NCBI RefSeq assembly: GCF_027604915.1
Contig: NZ_JAJAQC010000027.1
Span: forward strand, 1-64,000
DNA length: 64,000 bases
Direction: 5' to 3'
From: Streptomonospora mangrovi
Lineage (GTDB): Bacteria; Actinomycetota; Actinomycetes; Streptosporangiales; Streptosporangiaceae
Positions 49,968-58,278 of the stretch are shown here, piece by piece. The position numbers and the translations under genes were made by a program. The notes below the pieces were generated by a model. That model was not told the origin of the DNA, searched no databases, and saw nothing but the letters and a program-made list of their open reading frames with translations. How positions within the stretch are numbered: the first letter of the stretch is position 1; the number at the start of each line of letters is the position of its first letter.

Positions 49968-50288
49968 ATGCTCAGGAAGACGTCAGCGATCGCCGCGAGC
50001 GCGCTGGTCGCGGCCTCGATCCTGGCGGGGGCCGCCCCCGCCGCCGCAGAGACCACCCCCCAGTCGGCTCCGCGAGCCGCATCGGTCCCCGGCTGCGTCG
50101 TGACCAGCCTCGACGACAGCGGAACGACCGACTACCTGACCGTGTACAACGACTGCGGCTACGACGTGCGCGTCAAGGTCGTCCTGGCCCACGCGACCGA
50201 CCTCTCCTGCCAGACGATCTTCAGCGGCACCCACCGGAACTACCAGTGGGTCTGGCCCGGCAGGTTCGACCGCCTCGACGCCTGCTAG
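49968..50288 (+). CDS. Small secreted four-cysteine protein, tendamistat-like
   Basis: A 106-residue exported protein with a signal peptide (MLRKTSAIAASALVAASILA, cleavage near AAA-E). The mature part has four cysteines: PGCVVTS, VYNDCGYDVRVKVV, LSCQTIFSG and the C-terminal LDAC. Spacing and the C-x5-V-K-V-V block recall the tendamistat-type alpha-amylase inhibitor fold with two disulfides. The WRY inhibitory triplet of tendamistat is absent, so inhibition of amylase is not predicted. GGAAGG lies ten bases before the ATG. It stands alone; a secreted binding or inhibitor protein is the best guess. Confidence 0.8.
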   Translation: MLRKTSAIAASALVAASILAGAAPAAAETTPQSAPRAASVPGCVVTSLDDSGTTDYLTVYNDCGYDVRVKVVLAHATDLSCQTIFSGTHRNYQWVWPGRFDRLDAC

Positions 50289-50409
50289 CAGCGGACGACA
50301 CGAGCCCCCGGCCGCCCCGGGCCGGGGGCTCGGCTTCGGACGGCGCGCGGCCGGGCGTGGGGCGGATCTCGCTCCGGCACTGGACAAGACCACCGGGGCT
50401 CGGGTTACC

Positions 50410-50428
50410 GTAGTTTAGGCAAACCTAA
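50410..50428. promoter_or_regulatory. Iron box (DtxR/IdeR-type operator)
   Basis: GTAGTTTAGGCAAACCTAA agrees at 16 of 19 positions with the actinobacterial iron-box consensus TTAGGTTAGGCTAACCTAA. It lies 69 bp upstream of the class II aldolase start, as expected for Fe-dependent repression by a DmdR/IdeR protein. Confidence 0.75.
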
Positions 50429-50496
50429 CCGGGTGCCGCCGTGACCGCCGCCCCATCCCCGGACGCCTCGCCGCTCCGGGAGACTGCCGAGGAACC

Positions 50497-51141
50497 ATGC
50501 TGCTGGAGCAAGAACGCCGCGACGTGTGCCTGACCGCCCGCCGCCTCGCCGATGCCGGGCTGGCGCAGCACGAGGGCGGCAGTGTCAGCGTCCGCAGCGG
50601 CGAATGGGTGGCCGTCACCCCGGCCGGGATCCCGCTGGACCGCGTGGAGCCCGCCGACTGCCCGGTGCTCTCCGTCGACGCCGGAGTGCTGGAGGGCCGC
50701 CGCGAGCCCTCCGCCGAGACCATCCTGCACACCGCCGTCTACCGCGCCACCGACGCGGCGGCCGTGGTGCAGGCGCACGGCCACCACGCCGCCGTGGTGT
50801 CGGCCGCGCTGGCCGAGCTGCCGCCCGTGCACCACCGCGCCGCCCGCCTGGGCGGGGCGATCCCCGTCACCGACTACGCCACCTACGGCACCGGGCAGCT
50901 CTCCGACCACTTGGTCAAGGCCCTCAAGGGCAAGCGCGCCGCGCTGCTGGCCAACCACGGCGGCGTGGCCATCGGCGCCGACGTGGAGGAGGCGCTGGCC
51001 AACGCCCGCCTGCTGGAGTGGCTGTGCGGCGTCTACATCGGCGCGCGGGCGCTGGGCGGCCCCCGGATCCTCACCGAGGACGAACTGGCCGCCGTGCGCG
51101 ACCGCGACACCTACGACTGGGGCGGTCCCGACATCTTCTGA
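50497..51141 (+). CDS. Class II aldolase/adducin family protein
   Basis: A 214-residue class II aldolase-like enzyme. Zinc-binding and catalytic features: EGGSVSVRSGEWVAVTPAG near residue 26, catalytic-type Glu in EPSAETILHTAVYRA near 73, the His pair in VVQAHGHHAAVVSA near 94, and a third His in LLANHGGVAIG near 152. Members act on fuculose-, ribulose- or methylthioribulose-phosphates; substrate not deducible. The unusual feature is a good iron box just upstream, suggesting induction under iron starvation. The ATG is used, with GAGGAACC upstream. Confidence 0.85.
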   Translation: MLLEQERRDVCLTARRLADAGLAQHEGGSVSVRSGEWVAVTPAGIPLDRVEPADCPVLSVDAGVLEGRREPSAETILHTAVYRATDAAAVVQAHGHHAAVVSAALAELPPVHHRAARLGGAIPVTDYATYGTGQLSDHLVKALKGKRAALLANHGGVAIGADVEEALANARLLEWLCGVYIGARALGGPRILTEDELAAVRDRDTYDWGGPDIF

Positions 51142-51198
51142 CACAGGCACCGTGGTGACGTGGTGGTTCGCCGCCCCGGCCGGTGGAGCGCGGCCGCG

Positions 51199-51561
51199 TC
51201 AGCCGGTGAACGCGGCGCCCGCGGCCAGGCCCGCCGTCAGTGCCGCCAGGCCCACCGCGATCGACACCGCCGCGTTGGCCAGCGCGAGCAGGCGGCGCCC
51301 CGCGCGCAGCAGGGCGAACGTCTCGTAGCCGAACGCGGAGTAGGTGGACAGCCCGCCGAGCACACCGGTCGCCACCAGCGCCGACGCCCACGCGGGCAGG
51401 GTGAGCGCGGTGACCGCGCCCAGCAGCAGGCACGCCGCGGCGTTGACGGTGAGCGTGCCCCACGGAAGCGCCGAGCCGGTCGCCCGGCCCACGAACGTGT
51501 CGGTGAGGTAGCGCAGCGGAGCGCCGATCGCGGCGCCCAGCGCGGCCAGCAGGACGGTCAC
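51199..51561 (-). CDS. crcB: Fluoride channel subunit CrcB (second subunit)
   Basis: A 120-residue Fluc/CrcB fluoride channel subunit with four membrane helices. Family motifs are GAAIGAPLRYLTD near residue 9, WGTLTVNAAACLLLG near 35 and GVLGGLSTYSAFGYE near 68 with the Phe/Ser/Thr channel-lining pattern. The GTG start with GGGAGG overlaps the stop of the other crcB gene by four bases. The pair would form a heterodimeric dual-topology channel that expels fluoride. Confidence 0.92.
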   Translation of the reverse strand: MTVLLAALGAAIGAPLRYLTDTFVGRATGSALPWGTLTVNAAACLLLGAVTALTLPAWASALVATGVLGGLSTYSAFGYETFALLRAGRRLLALANAAVSIAVGLAALTAGLAAGAAFTG

Positions 51562-52010
51562 GTCCGCCTCCCGGAGCCTCCGGCCGCCGACGGGCGGCCC
51601 CACAGCCGCTCGGCCGCCGCCGCACCCGCCCACACCGCCGCCAGCCCGCCCAGCAGCGTCGCCGCGAGGTAGCCCAGTGCCACGGGCACGGCCCCGGCGA
51701 CCGCCATCGCCAGCGCGTCGGCGGTGTGGGTGGAGAACGTGGTGAACCCGCCCAGCACGCCCGCGCCGAGGAAGGGCCGCAGCAGGCGGGTGCGCGGGCG
51801 GCGCAGGGCGAGGACGGTCATCAGCGCGCCCATGAGCAGGCAGCCGGTCCAGTTGACGGCCAGCGTGGACCACGCCCAGGCGCCGGGTTCGTGCGCCATC
51901 AGCAGGTCGACCGCCGCGCGCGCCCCGCCGCCGATCGCCCCGCCCGCCGCCACCGCGCCGACCTCGGCCCACGGCACACCCCCGGCGGCGGGCTCGGAGG
52001 CGGCGGGCAT
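51558..52010 (-). CDS. crcB: Fluoride channel subunit CrcB (first subunit)
   Basis: A 150-residue CrcB subunit: AAGGAIGGGARAAVDLLM near residue 20, STLAVNWTGCLLMGALM near 45 and GAGVLGGFTTFSTHTAD near 82. The N-terminus is about 15 residues longer than in the partner. CGAGGGGAG precedes the ATG. A TATGAT -10-like element at 52244-52250 on this strand would give a leader of about 230 nucleotides. No fluoride riboswitch was recognisable in it. Confidence 0.92.
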   Translation of the reverse strand: MPAASEPAAGGVPWAEVGAVAAGGAIGGGARAAVDLLMAHEPGAWAWSTLAVNWTGCLLMGALMTVLALRRPRTRLLRPFLGAGVLGGFTTFSTHTADALAMAVAGAVPVALGYLAATLLGGLAAVWAGAAAAERLWGRPSAAGGSGRRT

Positions 52011-52284
52011 GGTGTCTCCCCTCGGCGGCGGATCGGGGCGGACGATCGGACGGGGGGCTCGGACGGGTGGGTGGCCGGCGGCTCGACCGGCCATCGGGCC
52101 GGCGAGGTGGCCGGTGGGCCGGACGGGAGCGGCGGACCCGGCGGGCCGGACCGGCGGTTCGGACGGCGGGCGGCTTCGCCGCGCCCGCGCCGGGACCCGG
52201 AAACGCGGGGCCGGACCCGGGGCCGAGCCCGGCACGCCGTGGCGATCATAGTCCCCGCCCGGGCGGCCGCCGCAGGGCGGCGGG

Positions 52285-53052
52285 TCAGCGCGCGACGTGC
52301 GCCATCAGCAGTTCGTTGACGCGGTCGGCGCGCTCGATGCCCACGAGGTGGGCGGCGCCCGTCACCGACGCGAACCGGGCGGAGGGCAGCGCCGCCGCCA
52401 GGCGCCGACCGTGGCCGGGCGGCAGCAGCGGGTCGTGCGCGGCGGCCACCACCAGGGCGGGCGCGCGGACGCGGTCCAGCAGGCCGCGCTGGTCGGCGCC
52501 CGCGACCGCCGCGCACCAGCCGGAGAACCCGGCGGGGTCGATCCGGGCGAAGTCGTCGGCCAGGCGCGTGACCACGTCGGGGCGGTCCTCGGCGAAGGCG
52601 GGCGTGAACCAGGGGCGCATGACGTCGTCGGCCACCCCCGCCATCCCGCTGTCGCGGGTGCGGGCCGCGATCGCCGCCCAGGGCTGGGTGCGCGGCACGA
52701 CGGCGGCCCCGGCCAGGTAGGCGAGGCGCCGGACGCGCTCGGGCCGGGCCGCCGCGATCCAGGTGGCCAGCAGCCCGCCGAGTCCGGCGGCGACGACGGA
52801 CAGCCGGTCCAGCCCGCACTCGTCCAGCAGGGCGAGCACGTCGGCGCCGAGGTCGTCGAGCCGATAGTCGCCGGGCGGGGCGGGCGAGGAGCCGTGGCCC
52901 CGGTGGTTGACCCGCAGCACCCGCAGCACGCGGGTGAGTTCCGGCATCTGGGGTTCCCACAGTGTCCACCGCACGCCCGGCGGTGCCAGCAGCAGCACAG
53001 CGGGGGCGTGCCGAGGCCCGTCAAAGCGGTAGTGGAGGGGAACGACGGCCAT
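52285..53052 (-). CDS. Alpha/beta-hydrolase-fold protein lacking the nucleophile serine (PcaD-like)
   Basis: A 255-residue protein resembling 3-oxoadipate enol-lactonase: PAVLLLAPPGVRWTLWEPQM, NHRGHGSSPAPPGDY, DLGADVLALLDECGLDRLSV, VVAAAHDPLLPPGHGR and TGAAHLVGIERADRVN supplying Asp and His. The nucleophile elbow, normally GLSLGG, reads AAGLGG; the serine position is a GGA glycine codon. It may be a catalytically altered paralogue. The ATG has GGAGGTCGC upstream. Confidence 0.78.
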   Translation of the reverse strand: MAVVPLHYRFDGPRHAPAVLLLAPPGVRWTLWEPQMPELTRVLRVLRVNHRGHGSSPAPPGDYRLDDLGADVLALLDECGLDRLSVVAAGLGGLLATWIAAARPERVRRLAYLAGAAVVPRTQPWAAIAARTRDSGMAGVADDVMRPWFTPAFAEDRPDVVTRLADDFARIDPAGFSGWCAAVAGADQRGLLDRVRAPALVVAAAHDPLLPPGHGRRLAAALPSARFASVTGAAHLVGIERADRVNELLMAHVAR

Positions 53053-53255
53053 GCGCGACCTCCTGGAAGTTCGGGGCCAGCGTAGCGGTCACGGCGGTCC
53101 GCACCAGGGCTTTTGCCGTGACCCGAACCCCGCGGCCAGGGGTGCGGGGCACCGAGGTGGGCGGGAGGTGGAGGCCCGGCCGCCCACCCCGAAAACCGAT
53201 GTCCGGCGACCTCGGCCTCCGCCGCGCCTCAGCGCCAACCGGCCTTGGACCCGGC

Positions 53256-55571
53256 TCAGCGGCCGCGACTGAGGAAGACGTTCACCTTGGCGCCCTCCGG
53301 CAGATGCGACCCCGTGGGCGGGTTGGTCGAGGCGACGCGGCCCTCGGCGGTGTCGGAGGGCACGGTCACCTCCCCGACGACGGGGCGCAGTCCGGTGTCC
53401 TCCAGGGCGGCGGCGGCCTCCTCGGGCTCCTGGCCGATCACGTCGGGGATCTCGGCGGACTCCTCGGCGGGGGCTTCCGGGTCTTCCGCCTCCGCCTTCT
53501 GCTCCGCCTCCTGGGGCCGCCGGGCGTCCTCCCCGCCCTCGAAGCCCTTCGGCGGGCGCGGGAACCGGCTCTTGGGCATGTCCTCGACCGCCTTCTCCAT
53601 GGTCTCCTGCCAGATGGGGCCGGGCAGGGTGCCCCCGTAGACGGTCGAGTGGTACTGCCCGCCGATCACCACGCCGCGCAGCGGGTGCCGGGTGGCGCCG
53701 CGCGGGTCGCCCAGGGCCACGGCGCCCGCCAGGTCGGGGGTGAACCCGGCGAACCACGCGGCGGCGGCGTTGTCGGTGGTGCCGGTCTTGCCCGCCACCG
53801 GGCGGTCGATGGCCAGCCCCTCGGCGGTGCCGCCGGACGCGAAGGGCTGGCGCAGCACGTGGGCGGTGGCGTCGGCGACGTCGCGCGGCAGCACGCGGGC
53901 GCAGACGGGCGCCAGCCGGTCGGTGCCCACGCCGTCGGAGATCGCGCTGACCGGGCGCGGCTCGCAGCGCACCCCGCGCGCCGCGAACACCGCGTAGGCG
54001 CCGGCCACCGCCAGCGGCGAGACCTCCTGGTCGCCCAGGGTGAGGGAGTTCCACTCCGCCAGCGGCTCGCCGTCGGCGCGCTCCACGCCCAGGGTGCGCG
54101 CCATCTCGGCGGTCTCGCACAGTCCGACCTCCTTCTGGAGTTGGGCGAAGTAGGTGTTGACCGAGTGCCGGGTGCCCGACAGCATGTCGTGCTTGCCGGA
54201 GGTGGAGTCGCCGTGGTTGCGCACGTGCCAGGTCGGCAGCTTCTCCCCCGAGCACTTGCGCATGCCCTTGACGGTGGCGTTGCGGGGGGAGTCGAAGGAG
54301 GTCGTGAACCCCATGCCCGCCTTCAGCGCGGCGGCGATGGTGAACGCCTTGAACGTGGATCCGGCCTGGAACCCCGAGGAGCCGCCGTAGGCGGCGTCCA
54401 CCGCGAAGTTCACCGAGGTCGTGCCCGGCTTGTCGGCCTCGAACCCGTACTCGCGGTTCTGCGCCATGGCGCGGATGCCGCCGGTGGCCGGGTCGACCAG
54501 CACGTTCACCGCGACCTTGCCCGAGGGGTCGGTGGGCGGCACGAAGTCCTCCACGGCGGTCTGGGCGGCCTCCTGCATGCGCACGTCCAGGGTGGTGTGG
54601 ATGGTCAGGCCGCCCCGGCGGATCCACTGGGCGCGCTCGCGCTCGCTGTCGCCCAGGCCCGGGTGCGCCTCGACCCACGACAGCACGTGGGCGCAGAAGA
54701 AGGGGTAGTCGCTGGTGTGGCAGCCGGGCGGGGTGGGCGGCGGGGACAGGTCCAGGCCGAGGTCGCGGCGCTGGGCCGCGCGCGCCTCCTGCTCGCTCAC
54801 GGCGCCGGTGCGGGCCATGCTGTCCAGGACGGTGTCGCGGCGGTCGCGCGCCTCCTCGGGCCGGGTGAGGGGGTCGTAGAGCGCCGGACCCTTGACCAGG
54901 CCCGCCAGCAGCGCGGCCTGCTCCAGGCGCAGGTCCTTGGCCGACACCGAGAAGTAGCGCCGGGCGGCGCCCTCGACCCCGTAGACGCTGTTGCCGAAGT
55001 AGGAGATGTTCAGGTAGCCCTCCAGGATGTCCCGCTTGGACATCCGCTCCTCGGCGCCGAGGGCATAGCGCAGTTCGCGGACCTTCCTGCTCAGGGTGAC
55101 CTCGCGCGCGGCGGCGGCCTCCTTGGCGGTGCCCGCCGACTCCACCAGCACGTTCTTGACGTACTGCTGGGTGAGCGTGGAGCCGCCCTGGGTGCTGCCC
55201 TGCGCGGTGCGCACGGCGGCGCGGAACACCGAGCGGAAGTCCACCCCGCTGTGCTCGTGGAACCGCTCGTCCTCGATGGCCACGATCGCGTCGACCATCA
55301 CCGGCGCGATGTCCTCGATCGGCACCGGGTCGCGCCGCTTGTCGCCGATCTCGGCGATGGTGGTGCCGTTGACGTCCACCAGCCGCGTGGGCTGGGCCGG
55401 GCGCAGCCGGTGGATGTCGGCGGGCAGGTTCAGGAACCCGCTGGCGCCGTCGCGCACGGTGAGCGCGAGCCCGCCGACGAGCGGCAGCACCATGACGGCG
55501 ACGAGGACCCCGGCTATGGCGGCGAGGTAGGCCATCCGCACAGCGGACGACGACCAGAACGACTTGTCCAT
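53256..55571 (-). CDS. Bifunctional penicillin-binding protein with PASTA domain
   Basis: A 771-residue class A PBP that polymerises and cross-links peptidoglycan. One N-terminal membrane helix (residues 12-38) is followed by the GT51 transglycosylase (catalytic Glu in IEDERFHEHSG near 98, GGSTLTQQYVKN near 128). The transpeptidase has SxxK in GSTFKAF near 400, SxN in RHSVNTYF near 455 and KTGTT near 570. A charged linker and one C-terminal PASTA domain (IPDVIGQEPEEAAAALEDTG onward) follow. It resembles the PonA-type PBPs of actinobacteria. It is divergent from the clpP operon. Confidence 0.96.
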   Translation of the reverse strand: MDKSFWSSSAVRMAYLAAIAGVLVAVMVLPLVGGLALTVRDGASGFLNLPADIHRLRPAQPTRLVDVNGTTIAEIGDKRRDPVPIEDIAPVMVDAIVAIEDERFHEHSGVDFRSVFRAAVRTAQGSTQGGSTLTQQYVKNVLVESAGTAKEAAAAREVTLSRKVRELRYALGAEERMSKRDILEGYLNISYFGNSVYGVEGAARRYFSVSAKDLRLEQAALLAGLVKGPALYDPLTRPEEARDRRDTVLDSMARTGAVSEQEARAAQRRDLGLDLSPPPTPPGCHTSDYPFFCAHVLSWVEAHPGLGDSERERAQWIRRGGLTIHTTLDVRMQEAAQTAVEDFVPPTDPSGKVAVNVLVDPATGGIRAMAQNREYGFEADKPGTTSVNFAVDAAYGGSSGFQAGSTFKAFTIAAALKAGMGFTTSFDSPRNATVKGMRKCSGEKLPTWHVRNHGDSTSGKHDMLSGTRHSVNTYFAQLQKEVGLCETAEMARTLGVERADGEPLAEWNSLTLGDQEVSPLAVAGAYAVFAARGVRCEPRPVSAISDGVGTDRLAPVCARVLPRDVADATAHVLRQPFASGGTAEGLAIDRPVAGKTGTTDNAAAAWFAGFTPDLAGAVALGDPRGATRHPLRGVVIGGQYHSTVYGGTLPGPIWQETMEKAVEDMPKSRFPRPPKGFEGGEDARRPQEAEQKAEAEDPEAPAEESAEIPDVIGQEPEEAAAALEDTGLRPVVGEVTVPSDTAEGRVASTNPPTGSHLPEGAKVNVFLSRGR

Positions 55572-55875
55572 CCGATGATGCCCTCAGCAGACAGGCGCGG
55601 GCGCGGCGGCCCCTGACGCGGAAAACGGCACTCCGGGCACTACACAACGAAACAGCCCAATAACGCACCGCCATTGCGAATCTAGGAGAAAGCACCCAAA
55701 CAGCCGGTCAACGCGGCATCAGAACGGGTTATGGCTTCGCGGGTCTGCCCTGAGCAGATCTCCGACCGGCAGAATCGCTCGCCCCCGGCCCCCTCCGGCG
55801 CCCAGGCTGGGGATCGACCGGCCCGGCCGGCGCCGGATCGGGCGGCGCCGGCGGGCCGCACCCCGAGGAGGAGAT
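55572..55875. promoter_or_regulatory. Divergent promoter region of PBP and clpP genes with TCTGC inverted repeat
   Basis: A 15-bp inverted repeat TCTGC-cctga-GCAGA (55744-55758) and a further half site GGCAGAA (about 55768-55774) lie 100-130 bp upstream of the clpP start. They are candidate sites for the PopR-like regulator encoded after the clpP pair. The left half of the gap (55610-55730) is AT-richer. No gene is present. Confidence 0.55.
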
Positions 55876-56571
55876 GTGTTCACAACGGCTTTGGGCACCG
55901 GGCCGCGCCCGGCGCGGGCCATGGCGCAGGCCGCCGAGGCGGCCGCCGCGCCCTTCGAGGACCAGATCGCCCACCGGCTGCTGCACGGGCGCATGGTGGT
56001 GCTGGGCGCGCAGGTGGACGACGCGATCGCCAACCGAATCTGCGGGCAACTGCTGCTGCTGTCGGAGGAGGACCCCAAGCGCGACATCACGCTGATCATC
56101 AACAGCCCGGGCGGCTCGGTCACCGCCGGCATGGCGGTCTACGACACCATGCGGTTCATCCCCAACGACGTGGCGACGCTGGTGATGGGCTTCGCCGGCA
56201 GCATGGGCCAGTTCCTGCTGTGCACGGGCACCCGGGGCAAGCGCTTCGCCCTGCCCAACTCCCGCATCATGATGCACCAGCCCTCCGGCGGCATGGGCGG
56301 CACGGCCGCCGACATCGCGATCCAGGCGGAGAACCTCGCCTACACCAAGCGCCGGCTCCAGGAGCTGACCGCCGAGCACACCGGCCAGCCGGTGGAGCGC
56401 ATCGCCGAGGACCAGCGGCGCGACCGGTGGTTCACCGCCGAGGAGGCCCGCGAGTACGGGTTCGTGGACCGGGTGGTGGAGAGCGTCGCCGAACTGGGCG
56501 GCGACACCGCCGACCGGTTCGGGTTCGGCACCCCCGCCGGTGTCGGCGCGGCGGGAGGGGAGCGGGCATGA
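55876..56571 (+). CDS. ATP-dependent Clp protease proteolytic subunit, ClpP3-like
   Basis: A 231-residue ClpP serine protease subunit with catalytic S109 ([12 protein letters not shown]), H134 ([10 protein letters not shown]) and D183 ([12 protein letters not shown]). The [12 protein letters not shown] context, instead of the usual GQAASMAA, is typical of the ClpP3-type subunits of the second actinomycete clpP operon. The start is GTG with GAGGAG upstream; an ATG two bases earlier belongs to another frame. The 3' end overlaps the next clpP by four bases, so the two form a hetero-oligomeric protease. Confidence 0.94.
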   Translation: MFTTALGTGPRPARAMAQAAEAAAAPFEDQIAHRLLHGRMVVLGAQVDDAIANRICGQLLLLSEEDPKRDITLIINSPGGSVTAGMAVYDTMRFIPNDVATLVMGFAGSMGQFLLCTGTRGKRFALPNSRIMMHQPSGGMGGTAADIAIQAENLAYTKRRLQELTAEHTGQPVERIAEDQRRDRWFTAEEAREYGFVDRVVESVAELGGDTADRFGFGTPAGVGAAGGERA

Positions 56572-57179
56572 GCCAGTACACCGTCCCCTACGTGGTGGAG
56601 CGCACGCCCACCGGGGAGCGCTCCTACGACGTCTTCAGCCGGCTGCTGTCGGAGCGCATCGTCTTCCTGGGCACCGCGATCGACGACGGGGTCGCCAACG
56701 TGGTCATGGCGCAACTGCTGCACCTGGACCACGAGAACAGCGACCGCGACATCCACCTCTACATCAACTCGCCGGGCGGCTCGACCTCGGCGCTGACGGC
56801 CATCTACGACACCATGCAGTTCGTGCGCGCCGACGTGGCCACCGTGTGCATGGGCCAGGCGGCCTCGGCGGCGGCGGTCCTGCTGGCGGCGGGCGCGCCG
56901 GGCAAGCGCATGGCCCTGCGCCACTCGCGGGTGCTGCTGCACCAGCCCTCCAGCGAGGGCCAGGGCGAGGCCGCCGACCTGGAGATCCACGCGGCCGAGG
57001 TGCTGCGGGTGCGCGCGGAGATCGAGGAGATCCTGTCCCAGCACACCGGGCAGAGCGTTGAGCGCCTGCGGGAGGACACCGACCGGGACAAGATCTTCAC
57101 CGCTGAGCAGGCCAAGGAGTACGGCCTGGTCGACGGCCTGGTCACCAGCAGGGAGCTGCCCCGCGCGGCGGCGGCCTGA
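56568..57179 (+). CDS. ATP-dependent Clp protease proteolytic subunit, ClpP4-like
   Basis: A 203-residue ClpP with catalytic S100 ([12 protein letters not shown]), H125 ([13 protein letters not shown]) and D174 ([14 protein letters not shown]). No propeptide is evident. It is coupled to the upstream clpP by an ATGA overlap. With the PopR-like gene converging from downstream, this matches the clpP3-clpP4-popR locus of streptomycetes, which is switched on when the housekeeping clpP1-clpP2 pair is lacking. Confidence 0.94.
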   Translation: MSQYTVPYVVERTPTGERSYDVFSRLLSERIVFLGTAIDDGVANVVMAQLLHLDHENSDRDIHLYINSPGGSTSALTAIYDTMQFVRADVATVCMGQAASAAAVLLAAGAPGKRMALRHSRVLLHQPSSEGQGEAADLEIHAAEVLRVRAEIEEILSQHTGQSVERLREDTDRDKIFTAEQAKEYGLVDGLVTSRELPRAAAA

Positions 57180-57257
57180 GACCGGGGTCGGCCTCCAGCC
57201 CACCGCGGCCCGAGACGCCCGCGTTCGGCCGTGGCGACCCGTCCCCGAGGCCGGTGC

Positions 57258-57629
57258 TCAGGCCGCCAGCGCCATGGCGCGGGGCGCGGTGCGGGGCACC
57301 GGCCCCGGGCGGCCCGCCCGCCCCGCCCCGAGCGGGGCGGGCGCGGCGGCCAGGCGCAGCCGCATGTGGAGGTCGCCGACGAGGTCGACCAACTGGAGCC
57401 CGAGGGCGCGGTACACGGCGGCCAGCACCTCGGAGGAGGGCTCCTTGCGCCCCCGCTCGATCTCGGAGAGGTAGGGCAGCGACACCTGCGCCGCCTCGGC
57501 GACGTCCTGGAGGGTCCGGCCCTGCTCCAGCCGCGCCCGCCGCAGAGCGGCGCCGACCAGGTCCCGCATCAGGGGTTCGCCCGCACCACGGGCGGGCTCG
57601 GGGCCGCCGTGTCCGCCGTCTTCGCGCAT
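57258..57629 (-). CDS. popR: PopR/ClgR-like XRE regulator with Ala-Ala tail
   Basis: A 123-residue regulator: RDLVGAALRRARLEQGRTLQ, then DVAEAAQVSLPYLSEIERGRKEPSSEVLAAV, an XRE HTH of the ClgR/PopR group. The C-terminus ends AMALAA, resembling an ssrA-type ClpXP degron; in Streptomyces lividans PopR is degraded by ClpP through C-terminal alanines, so loss of ClpP1/P2 activity stabilises PopR and turns on clpP3-clpP4. The ATG at 57629 with GGGAGG was preferred; a shorter form from the ATG in MRDLVG is possible. It converges on the clpP genes. Confidence 0.88.
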   Translation of the reverse strand: MREDGGHGGPEPARGAGEPLMRDLVGAALRRARLEQGRTLQDVAEAAQVSLPYLSEIERGRKEPSSEVLAAVYRALGLQLVDLVGDLHMRLRLAAAPAPLGAGRAGRPGPVPRTAPRAMALAA

Positions 57630-57944
57630 GAGGTCCTCCCGCACCGCTCGGCACACCACTGCCCCGAACTCTACGACGCCCCGCCCCACCGCACCCGCCC
57701 GCCGAAGCCGTTTCAGCGCCGGGCGTAACGGGACGGTCGGCGCCCGCGGGGACCGTGCGCGTGGCAACGGACGAACGGCTCGTCGTGGACACCGCGCGGG
57801 AGGTGGTCGCCGCCACCGGGTGGGCCGGGGCTCCCATCGCTCGCAGACCGTGATCGTTGGGGGCGGGCCGGGAGGGAACCGATCGGCTGTGGGGCTGGGC
57901 GGGGAGGTCTCTCCGGGAGGGCGTTCCGCTTGGCCGCGCCGGGC

Positions 57945-58062
57945 CTCACGCGGGAAAGCGCGAGGGCCGCCTCCGTGTCCCCCCTCAAAATCACGGTGGC
58001 GGCCCTCGCTGGGAACGGTCGCTGACTCCTCCCCCCTGGAGTCGCGACCTGGGAAAGGTCTG
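57945..58062 (+). ncRNA. 6C RNA
   Basis: Two hairpins with loops of six cytosines in a row identify the actinobacterial 6C small RNA. Hairpin 1: CGAGGGCCGCC (57961-57971) pairs with GGCGGCCCTCG (57998-58008), inner CCGTG/CACGG, loop T-CCCCCC-TCAAAAT. Hairpin 2: GGTCGC-GACTCC (58017-58029) pairs with GGAGTC-GCGACC (58038-58049), loop T-CCCCCC-T. The plus orientation follows from the C loops. Ends are estimates. In other actinobacteria 6C RNA binds G-rich leader sequences to control mRNAs. Confidence 0.88.
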
Positions 58063-58079
58063 TGTTGTGGGCGGGTGGG

Positions 58080-58135
58080 GGTGCCGGTGGGCTTCCCTCC
58101 CGCTCTGGTTCAGAGACTACCGAGCCCCACCAGGG
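58080..58135. other. Possible second structured element downstream of 6C RNA
   Basis: GGTGGG (58086 onward) can pair with CCCACC near 58126-58131. Between them CTCTG-gtt-CAGAG (58103-58115) forms a tight inner hairpin. It may be the 3' terminator domain of the 6C transcript or a separate RNA. After it the sequence becomes AT-rich (58150-58190), probably the promoter region for the SURF1 gene. Confidence 0.35.
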
Positions 58136-58278
58136 CGAACAACCCTCAGTCACGGCGAATTACTTAAAGTGATCACCATTTCCGGTTCTGTTGCGCCCCA
58201 AAGGGCCGGGGCGCGCCGGGGCGGGGCGGTTGCGGGGGGCCGGTGAGGGGGTGTGCGGGGCGCGCATAGCCTGGGGGG

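Noticed and set aside
52011-52284. Possible fluoride riboswitch upstream of the crcB pair
   Set aside because: The conserved pseudoknot segments of the crcB motif could not be found in the leader.
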